A stretch of DNA of 64,000 bases, taken from assembly GCF_010993775.1 (NCBI RefSeq), contig NZ_WOTO01000025.1, positions 1 through 64,000 of the forward strand. Reading direction: 5' to 3'. Both the position numbers and the translations under genes were made by a program. The number at the start of each line of letters is the position of its first letter. Within the stretch, counting starts at the first letter, position 1. The stretch is from Fodinicola feengrottensis (GTDB lineage Bacteria; Actinomycetota; Actinomycetes; Mycobacteriales; HKI-0501). This document shows positions 56,984 to 64,000 of this stretch, one piece after another. A model generated the notes under the pieces. That model was not told the DNA's origin. It did not search any database and worked only from the letters and a program-made list of their open reading frames with translations.

Positions 56984-59900
56984 TCAGTCGCTGATGCGGG
57001 GTGTTGCACGTCCGCCCAGGTGCACGTAGCGCTCCCCGGTGGGCAACGAATAAAACGTCACCGGCGTCCAGGTCCGCAGCCCCGGCCGCCGGATCACGAA
57101 CAGGTTGCCGGATCCATCAGCGGGCATCAGGTCGTGTTCCACGACGGGGTCGGGTTCGAGGTCGGCGAGCGGTCCGGTCACCGTGGTACGCAAGATGGGC
57201 TTTCCGTCGCGTACGAACACATCCACCCGGCAACTGGCCCGCTCGTAACGTCCCAGGTGCGGCGTGGTGTCGACGTTCACCGGCTCGGCGGCCGGGCCCA
57301 GCGGTTCGGGCATCGCGACGCCGGCCAGCTCCGCGAAGATCTCACGATAGAGGTCCTCGTACAGGTCGCGACTGTTGCCGCCGTTGGTGAGCAGGGTGAC
57401 CGCCAGCCCCTGCGCGTCGGCAGCACCCGCAGGAAGGCGTCCTGACCGATGGTCCTGCCGTCGTGGCCGATCAGCCGGTGGCCGTCCCACTCCATCCGGA
57501 GCCAGCCCAGGCCCACGAATCCCCGAGAGTGTGCTTGTCGGGCAGGTCGACCTGATGCGCGGCCATTGCCGCCACGGCCTGTTCGCTGAGCACCCGGGTC
57601 CCGTCCGCCGCGAGACCGCCGGCCAAGTGCATCCGTACGAACGCCAGCACGTCGGCGGCGGTCGTGGTGATCAGCCCGGCCGGGCCGACTGAGCGCGGGA
57701 GGCACCACACCGGCGCGGCCTCGCCATCGGCGAGGTGAGGTGACCGACGGCGGCTCGCTGCAGCAGCGCCTCCTCCGGCAACGTGACCGCTCGTTCGAGG
57801 CCAAGCGGCGTGAAGATTCGCGCGCGCATCGCGGCATCCCAGGTGTCGCCGGTGAGCTTCTCGATCACCCGGCCAGCGAGGACGAACCCGGAGTTGCAGT
57901 ACGACCAGGTGGCGCCGATCGGGTGGTTCTGTGCGGCTTTGTCGAGCTGGGAGACGTACGCCTCCACGCAGTCATCACCCCGGCCGGTGTCGGTGAACAC
58001 GTCGCCGTCGATACCGCTGGTATGGTATGGGTGAGCAGGTGCCGCATCGTCACCCGTCTGGCGGCCTCAGGATCGGCCAGCCGCACCTCGGGCAGCACTT
58101 CGACAATCGGCGCGTCCAGGTCGAGCTTGCCCTCGTCAACCAGCTGCAACACCGCTGTCGCCGTCCACACCTTGCCGATTGAGCCGATCTGGAAGACGGT
58201 GTCGGTGGTGACCGGCACGCCGGTGCTGGCGTGCTCGTTCACCACGCCGTACGCGGCTTCGACCAGCTCATCCTCACCACCAGGCCCCAGTCGCAAAATA
58301 CCCAACGTCGCACCGGGTACGCGGTGCCGCTCGGCCAGCTCGTCCAACCGGCGCTGCCAGTGGCCCGCGTCGATCCGCGCCGGACGCCGTCCCGCGTACT
58401 GCTGCACCCAGTCGGCGACCCGGTGGTTGAAGTCGAGCCGATGCGACGGCCGCCCGTCCAGGACGAACGAATGCGAGGCGTCCGGGTAAAGCACCAGCCT
58501 GGTGGGTACGGCCCGCTCCAGCAGCGCCGAATACCACTGCTGGGCCTGACCGACCGGACACCGTAGGTCCGCGACACCCTGCAGGATCAGCGTGGGCGTA
58601 CGAACCTGGTCGACCTGGCTCAACGGCGACATCGCCTCGTACTGGCTCGCGCGCTGCCACGGCGGCCCACCGAACTCGTACGTCGCCAGGTAGTGGCCCA
58701 TGTCCGAGGTGCCGACCATGCTGGTCAGGTCACTCACCGGACCGCCCGCGACGGCGGCCGCGAAGCGCTGGTCGCGGCTGGTGAGGTAGCAGGTCATGAA
58801 CCCGCCGTAGCTGTAGCCGGCGACCGCGAGCCGCTCCGGATCGGCGGTGCCGTCGGCGACGAGCTCGTCCAGCGGTTCCAGGAAGTCCTTCGCGTCCGCG
58901 ATCCCCCCCCCACCCGCTCAGCCCGGCCTGGTAAAACCGCTCACCGTAGCCGTCGCTCGCGCGCGGGTTGAGCAGCAGAAACGGTCCAGCCACGGGCCGC
59001 CAGCTCCTGGTGGTAGAGGTGGGCCTCGTCGGCGGCGCCGCTCCAAGCGTTGTGGGGGCCGCCGTGGATGTCCAGCAGCAATGGCTGCGGCTCGGCCGCC
59101 GCTGGGTCACGAACCAGCCAGCCGTGTACGCGAGTGCCGTCGGAGATGCCGAATTCGCGCTCGATCCGCTCAAACGGCTCTACCTCGGACAGTTCTGACC
59201 CGTGCGTGGTGCACACACGCGTACCACCGCTGTCGACGATGGCGATCTCACCGAACGACGTTGGCGTGCTGAGCACGGTCGCGACCACCTCGCCGGCGGC
59301 CGAGAGGTCCGACACGCTTTGGCGCCGTCCGCCGAGAACGCGGCGCGGCTCTCCTCCGGACACGTCCACGGCGTAGAGGTGGGTGTAACCGCGGTCTCGT
59401 ACGCAGAACGTCACGGTCTGGCCCACCACCTGCGGCAATCCGCCCGGGTAGCCAAGGCTGCCTGGCATCACGTTGCGGTCCAGAGCGGCTGCGAGATTGA
59501 GCGGCTCAAATCCGTCGTCGAGGGCTATCCGCCACAGCCCCGCGTGCCCGACCGGGCAGCCCAGCGTTGCGGAGACGAGCAGCGCTCGTCCGTCCGCGGT
59601 CCAGGTGACAGTGTCGGCGATCGCGTCGGCGGGGCCGACCCTGCTTGGCGTCGCCTGCGGATCCACCGCGTCGATGACGTAGACCGGCGCTGTGAAGGTC
59701 AGGTCGGCCGCGGTCCGCGCGGCGTACGCGAGCTGGGCACCATCCGGCGACCAGGCCGGATCGCTCGCGTACGAGTCGCCGCTGGTCACCTGACGACACG
59801 TCCGGTCGGCCACGTCGAACACATGGACCTGCGTACGCGTCGTACCCAAGAGCCCGGCGCCGTCCGCTTGATAGTCGATGCGGTCAGCGACGATCGGCGC

Positions 59901-60320
59901 GCGCGTACGCCGGTCATTCTCACCGACCGGCGCGCTGAACGCGATGCGACCGCAGTCCGGGCTCCACATTGGGGTAGCCGCGCCCAACGGCAGTGTCGTC
60001 AGTTGTTCCGGCTCGCCGCCTTCCATCGGGAGCACCCAAAGCTGCGCCGGACCGTCAGTGGCCCGCAAGAACGCAATGCGGCTGCCGTCTGGCGACCACA
60101 CCGGCGCGGTATCGGACGAGCCGTACGTCAGGCGGCACGGCTCAGTGCCGCCGTCCGGCGACACCCGCCACAGCGAACGCACGTCCCGGTCCGCGTCGAT
60201 ATCGGCCGTACGCAGCACATAAACGAGGTCGGTGCCGTCCAGAGACAGCGCCGGCCGCTCCGGAACGGCGATGCGGGCAAGGTCGTCGATCCGCAGGCGT
60301 CGGGTCACGATGTCATGCAT
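56984..60320 (-). CDS. Peptidase S9 (prolyl oligopeptidase) fused to beta-lactamase-type serine hydrolase, frameshifted
   Basis: About 1110 residues. Residues 1 to about 400 form a WD40-like propeller with repeated WSPDG-type motifs (APVWSPDGSRIAFLR, DPAWSPDGAQLAYAAR). Then comes an S9 catalytic domain: LLLDIHGGPHNAW, the nucleophile in VAGYSYGGFMT, the Asp region LILQGVADLRCP and the His in YPDASHSF. In the same uninterrupted frame (VADWVQQYAGRRPARIDAGHW) it continues into a class C beta-lactamase-like domain with SxxK in QIGSIGKVW and YxN in WSYCNSGF. Five or more frame changes (near 58950, 58900, 58040, 57720, 57530 and 57430) interrupt it. No signal peptide, so it is cytoplasmic unless the start is wrong. 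Confidence 0.82.
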
Positions 60321-60709
60321 ATCGCGACCCGGCAGGATTCGCCGGCCAAACGCCTGTGACCGCGGTCAAGATGCCACGTTCCTTTTTGCAAGCGACTGTC
60401 ACATTTTTCGTGCCACTGGACAGGAACCGGCCCATCGACTGCAGCACAATGTCCCGCACTCGACGGGAGCGCCGCGAAGTTGATGTAGCTCCCCCACGAA
60501 ATTCACCCATTCGAACAGCTGTACGATACGGGGTGGGTTGGGTGGGTGGTGTGGCTGCTCACCGAGCCGCCGCCCCACCCCGAAAACCAACGACCTGGCG
60601 TGGCCGGCCTGAGCGGCGCGCGGCCATCCGGGCGAAAAAGGCTTTGGCAGAAAGAGGTTCGGCTGATACCGTACGCCGGACTGTGACGCCGTCTGAGGAG
60701 GTGAGACCC
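60321..60709. other. Gap without gene; G-quadruplex-type tract
   Basis: About 390 bases with no supported gene. At 60530-60549 the plus strand reads GGGGTGGGTTGGGTGGGTGG: four or more G-tracts with 1-2 base loops, a classical parallel G-quadruplex motif. The remainder shows only short frames. Confidence 0.55.
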
Positions 60710-60769
60710 ATGCGAGTTGTATCGATGTGGGTGCTCCTTCCGTCCGTCACGGCCGGGCGATTGACGTAG
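60710..60769 (+). CDS. Possible 19-residue leader peptide
   Basis: ATG with a strong GAGGAGG ribosome binding site 7-8 bases upstream, then MRVVSMWVLLPSVTAGRLT and TAG. It lies 51 bases before the GNAT gene. The strong ribosome binding site without a long frame suggests an upstream regulatory ORF, but it may be chance. Confidence 0.35.
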   Translation: MRVVSMWVLLPSVTAGRLT

Positions 60770-60820
60770 CTGTCGCCGGGAGCGCCTGGACCACAAGGCA
60801 CTCCGGAAAGGCAGCTAACC

Positions 60821-61606
60821 ATGAACTCTGTGCATTTCAGTCCGGGCACGGCAGTGATCACCCGGATCTCCGACAAACAATGGCACGCGTTGGACGACGA
60901 CCGAGTGGTCGGTCGCGGTGACGTGTCACGCCGGCCCGACGGCCGGATCTTCCTCAGCATCGACTCGTGGCATGGGGCGGTCTTCGACCAACTCGCCGCG
61001 ACGATGCTGACGACCCTCCCCGCACCGCTCTACACGGTGGTCGACGAGGCTGACCTCGACCTGACAGCAAGTTGGCAGCGGGCCGGCTTCACGACCCGGC
61101 GCCGCGAGTGGGAATACCTGGTGCCCACCGACCCGCTGGTCACCGGCCTCGACTCGGCACTTTCGCCGGAGGGCGTGCATATCGTGCCGATGGGTAAGGC
61201 GCAGGAAGGACCGCTTCGGGAGGTGTACGACGCGATTCGTGCCGAAGTCGACGCCAGCGTCGGCTGGGATTCGATGCCGGCCGAGGTGCTGGTACGGCCG
61301 GACGGGACCGTCCCGGTGGACCCGGCGAAGTACGCGGTGGCGGCCCAGTTCGATCGGTACATCGGGCTGGTGCGGGTGGTGCGGGTGACCAGGCTGCCAC
61401 GGATCGGGCTGCTCGCGGTGCGGGCCGACCAGCACCGCCGGGGCATCGCCCGGGCGTTGCTGGCCCACGTGCTCGAAGCGCTGCGGCGGGCAGGGATCGA
61501 AACGGCATCGGCCGAGGTGAACGAATCCAACACGGCCGCGGTGGCATTGTTCGACAGCGTCGGCGCCGAACGTGTGAGCAGCAATCTCGAACTTGTCCGA
61601 CACTGA
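60821..61606 (+). CDS. GNAT family N-acetyltransferase
   Basis: Intact 261-residue protein; the GNAT domain is C-terminal. The acetyl-CoA loop reads [34 protein letters not shown] (V-R-x-x-x-x-x-G-I-A type) and is followed by [24 protein letters not shown], the C-terminal GNAT signature. The N-terminal 110 residues are family-specific and may recognise the acceptor, which is unknown. It is followed 17 bases later by the IF-1 gene. Confidence 0.9.
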   Translation: MNSVHFSPGTAVITRISDKQWHALDDDRVVGRGDVSRRPDGRIFLSIDSWHGAVFDQLAATMLTTLPAPLYTVVDEADLDLTASWQRAGFTTRRREWEYLVPTDPLVTGLDSALSPEGVHIVPMGKAQEGPLREVYDAIRAEVDASVGWDSMPAEVLVRPDGTVPVDPAKYAVAAQFDRYIGLVRVVRVTRLPRIGLLAVRADQHRRGIARALLAHVLEALRRAGIETASAEVNESNTAAVALFDSVGAERVSSNLELVRH

Positions 61607-61623
61607 CTGGAAAAGAGAAAAAT

Positions 61624-61848
61624 ATGGCTAAAATAGCAAAGGGCATTGAAGTCGAAGGCACTGTCGTTGAGTGTCTACGCAACGCCACTTTTCGGGTGGA
61701 GGTGCCGAATGGGCACAAGGTGCTCGCGCACATCAGCGGCAAAATACGAAAGAACTACATCAAAATTGTGCCGTACGACCGAGTTCTCGTGGAGCTCAGC
61801 CCGTACGACCTCACCCGCGGCCGGATCACCTTCCGCTACCGCTCCTAG
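61624..61848 (+). CDS. infA: Translation initiation factor IF-1 (extra copy type)
   Basis: Intact 74-residue OB-fold protein. [41 protein letters not shown] and [16 protein letters not shown] are unmistakable IF-1. It differs from the usual actinobacterial IF-1 start (MAKKDGAIE-type) and has AT-rich first codons (GCTAAAATAGCAAAG). It stands outside any ribosomal protein operon, so it is probably a second, paralogous copy that follows a GNAT gene. IF-1 binds the A site of the 30S subunit during initiation; an alternative copy might serve special conditions. Confidence 0.93.
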   Translation: MAKIAKGIEVEGTVVECLRNATFRVEVPNGHKVLAHISGKIRKNYIKIVPYDRVLVELSPYDLTRGRITFRYRS

Positions 61849-61884
61849 TGGCGAGGCCGGTCTGACGGCGCGGTAACAACCGGA

Positions 61885-61916
61885 CTGGGCCTCAGCGCGA
61901 TGTCGCTGAGGCCCAG
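61885..61916. terminator. Bidirectional terminator-like hairpin
   Basis: CTGGGCCTCAGCG pairs perfectly with CGCTGAGGCCCAG (13 bp) with a 6-base loop, between the convergent infA and PucR genes. Confidence 0.8.
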
Positions 61917-61996
61917 CCGCGCGCGACTGATCCAGCTGCTCAGCGACCTCGTCCAGGACGAAACCGAGGCCGGCCGGCCAGAGCCGCTGACCGGAG

Positions 61997-63234
61997 TCAG
62001 TCGGAGATCGGCAGCTCCTGGTGCGGCCACCCGAGCAGCCGGGCGCCGGCGACCGCGACCTGCAGGGCGAGGCGGTCGTCCGGGTTGTCCACGTCGTAAC
62101 CGGTCAGGACGCGGACCCGATGCAGCCGGTACGTGACGGCGCGGACGCTGAGGTGCAGCGTCTTGGCCGCCTCGGTGCTGCAGCAGCAGGCCTGGAAATA
62201 GGCCTCCAGGGTGTCCAGCAGTGGCTCAGGACCATTCTGCGCGTCGTTCAGCGGTGTCAGGATGGACCGAATCAGGTCCGCCATCGCGCAACGGTCCCGG
62301 TAAAGCACCCGGGACAGCAGCAGCCGGTCGATGTGCAGGATCCGACGGCCGCTGGACGGCCGCCACAGGTGCAGCGCGTCGCAGGCGTCCTGGAAGGACA
62401 GTTGGACACCGGACAGGCCGGCGCGCTGCCGGCCGATGCCGGCGTGCCAGTCGTCGTCCTCTTCGCCGAGGGCCTGGTCGAGCACCCGGGCGAGGATCTT
62501 CGCGACCCGTGCCGGGGTGTCCTCGGCGGGCCGCGAAGACGCCGACGATGAACGGGTCCTTGACCGTCACGATCAGGTCGGACTGCCCGATATCGGCGCG
62601 CAGCGCGGAATCCAGCCAGCTGACGATCCGCGAACCGGTATCCAGTTGCCGGTTGGTGGCGATCACCGTGACGAAATGCGCGTCCGACGGCTGAAAGCCG
62701 ATGAGCTCGGCCTTCTCCATCAGGGCCGGCAGGTCCAGCGTGCCGTCCAACAAGTCCGCGACAAAATCCTGGCGCAGCTTGTATTCCGAGGCGGCATGCC
62801 GCAGAAACGTGGAGCTGTGCCCGTCGGTGACCGCGTTGAGGGCGACATCTGCCGCATGCACCACGGTGGCCGCCATCGCGGCGAGCTCGGCCGGCGGCGG
62901 CTCGCCGTCGTACGCGCTGGTGGCGAGCGAGCGTGCTGAGCTGCGCGCCCAGCGCCCGGGTGGCGGCGCTGCAGAATCTGATGACGCAACTGAGGTTGAT
63001 GCCCTCCCGGGCCGCCTCGGCGCCCATCATCCGCAGCGCGGTCTCGTCCTGCTCGGACGGCAGTCGGCCGGCCAGCACCACGTCGACCAGGTTGTGCAGA
63101 TAACTGGAGGCCAGCTCGGTCGCCACCCCAGGCAGTGAGGTGACCTCGTTGCGCACCGCGTGCAGCACCTTGGGCCCGAGATCACCACTCTCGTCGCGCA
63201 GTCCCTGCAATTGGACAGCCGTCTTGGAAAGCAT
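61997..63234 (-). CDS. PucR/CdaR family transcriptional regulator, frameshifted
   Basis: About 410 residues: a helical N-terminal region (VTSLPGVATELASSYLHNLVDVVLAG), a middle GGDEF-like domain, and the C-terminal HTH_30 domain (LLDTLEAYFQACCCSTEAAKTLHLSVRAVTYRLHRVRVLTGYDVDNPDDRLALQVAV), the family hallmark. Frame changes near 62930 and 62510 interrupt it. The start is taken at the ATG at 63234 (MLSKTAVQLQ). Targets are unknown; the AT-rich interval 63235-63430 upstream should carry its promoter. PucR proteins usually control purine, amino-acid or secondary metabolism. Confidence 0.85.
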
Positions 63235-63430
63235 TGCGTCCCCTTCCGACCTATCCCGAGATTCTACGCCCTCATATGCCCGCCGTGCTGCCATCAACGA
63301 GAACAAAATACGACGAACTGCTTACCGGAAACATATTGAAAAAGAACATAAAATTCATGAGTTACCGCGAACAGTTGACCGAAATGGGTGGGTCCCACGT
63401 TGAAAGCTCGTTTATTTTCCCGCAATAGGG

Positions 63431-63916
63431 TTAGAAAGTCCATTTCGTGTTGGTGCCGTGAAAAAAAACCGACCCGCCGTCCACAAATGTCGGACTGGCG
63501 AGCGAGCCACCCAAAGGCGACCCGTGGCCGTACGGCATAAAAACTCCGGCATCGTCGCGGTCGTCATCGGCTCGGCATACTTCCGCTCGTACGCGACCGC
63601 GATCCGCTCCAGGACCGCGGCATCGCCGGCGTGCTCCGCGGTGCCTTCCAGGATCACCAGCTCGGTGGCACTTTCGGTGTGGACACACACTTCTGGGCTG
63701 TGTGCGAGGTTTCCGACCGCGAGTGAGCCGGTACTGAAAATACACGGTCTCCTCGATCGTCACACCCCAGACCGGCCGGCTGTGTGGCCGGCCGTCGGGT
63801 CGAGTGGTGGCAATCCAGTAATGCATGCAATCAGTGAGCGTCCGCACCGCCCAGCTCCACGGCAGCAGCACCGGATCGGCGTGTCCACCGAACATCCGGG
63901 GCCGGCTGGGCTTCAC
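63431..63916 (-). CDS. PPOX-family (pyridoxamine 5'-phosphate oxidase-like) protein, frameshifted
   Basis: About 160 residues with a split-barrel flavin/F420-binding fold. MHYWIATTRPDGRPHSRPVWGVTIEETVYFQ contains the phosphate-binding THRxDGRPH-type segment. The middle (VCVHTESATELVILEGTAEHAG) is in another frame, and the end returns to the first. Breaks lie near 63720 and 63545. It starts at GTG overlapping the stop of the gene that enters from the right edge (GTGA). Confidence 0.8.
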   Translation of the reverse strand: MKPSRPRMFGGHADPVLLPWSWAVRTLTDCMHYWIATTRPDGRPHSRPVWGVTIEETVYFQYRLTRGRKPRTQPRSVCPHRKCHRAGDPGRHRGARRRCRGPGADRGRVRAEVCRADDDRDDAGVFMPYGHGSPLGGSLASPTFVDGGSVFFHGTNTKWTF

Positions 63917-64000
63917 GAGTGGCTGCCCTCCGGCGTACGGCCAACGTTCGCGACCGGTGTTCGGGCTGGCTGCGGCAGGGCGAACGTCAGCACCAAGACG
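63913..64000 (-). CDS. C-terminal end of an upstream gene (partial)
   Basis: The last 28 codons of a frame that enters from beyond the window: a hydrophobic stretch (VLVLTFALPQPAR) and a polar tail ending GRTPEGSHS. This would fit the end of a transporter's last helix. Its TGA overlaps the GTG of the PPOX gene, which suggests one operon. Too short to identify. Confidence 0.45.
   Translation of the reverse strand, partial: VLVLTFALPQPARTPVANVGRTPEGSHS

Noticed and set aside
1-64000. CRISPR arrays, rRNA genes, known riboswitches
   Set aside because: I saw no regularly spaced repeats, rRNA segments or riboswitch cores on either strand. The long hairpins are terminators, attenuators or operators.

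Overview
The window is a stretch of chromosome from a high-GC Gram-positive bacterium, almost certainly an actinomycete. The evidence is strong GC bias in third codon positions, many GTG starts, an F420-type luciferase-like enzyme, the actinobacterial families DUF5703, SCO6745 and DUF664, several ECF sigma factors, and a conserved uppP/phosphatase/oxidoreductase neighbourhood. I cannot name the genus. An important caveat is that about half of the genes, including housekeeping-type ones such as uppP, can only be read by changing frame one or more times. Where I could inspect the break it lies in a G/C homopolymer or is a 1-4 base tandem duplication. I read this mainly as indel error in the assembly, not as mass gene decay, so each broken gene is annotated over its reconstructed span.

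Layout. 0.1-8.4 kb: core metabolism and cell wall (histidine phosphatase, uppP, F420-type oxidoreductase, aldo/keto reductase, DUF5703, an NYN-type protein, an MFS exporter, an M20 peptidase, an SCO6745 protein). 8.5-13.1 kb: a Tat-type exported amidase, an exported FAD oxidoreductase and a MerR/Old-Yellow-Enzyme divergent pair. 11.4-18.9 kb: the most striking locus. Three intact small genes (and one doubtful fourth) encode peptides with a shared leader (D-x7-P-[KRQ]-T, ending in Ala) followed by a core with 8-10 cysteines. They sit with two thioredoxin-like CxxC proteins, a MauE-like membrane redox protein, an S26 signal peptidase and an ABC exporter, in two convergent operons. Both operons carry TTAGCS heptamers repeated every 11 bp at similar distances upstream. 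I propose a dedicated system that makes, oxidises, cleaves and exports disulfide-rich peptides.

22.15-34.34 kb: a lower-GC genomic island bounded by a 17-bp direct repeat. One copy is the 3' end of a tRNA-Leu(GAG) gene. The island carries a truncated tyrosine integrase with an AbrB-like partner, an IS701-type insertion sequence with CTAG target duplication, a tandem ABC exporter, a large membrane protein, a luciferase-like pseudogene, a probable ADP-ribosyltransferase toxin next to an ADP-ribosylglycohydrolase, and another possible toxin/immunity remnant.

34.5-64 kb: ordinary accessory chromosome. It holds a DUF664 protein, a mannose-lectin-like secreted protein, an alpha-glucosidase divergent from a ROK regulator, a beta-helix/AAA+ fusion, three ECF sigma factors (one with its YCII partner, one with a membrane anti-sigma-like protein), regulator/enzyme pairs (AraC, TetR/SDR, HxlR/FMN reductase), an apparently fused dipeptide-type permease, small stress-type membrane proteins, a peptidase S9/beta-lactamase fusion, a GNAT, a stand-alone IF-1 gene, a PucR regulator and a PPOX-family protein.
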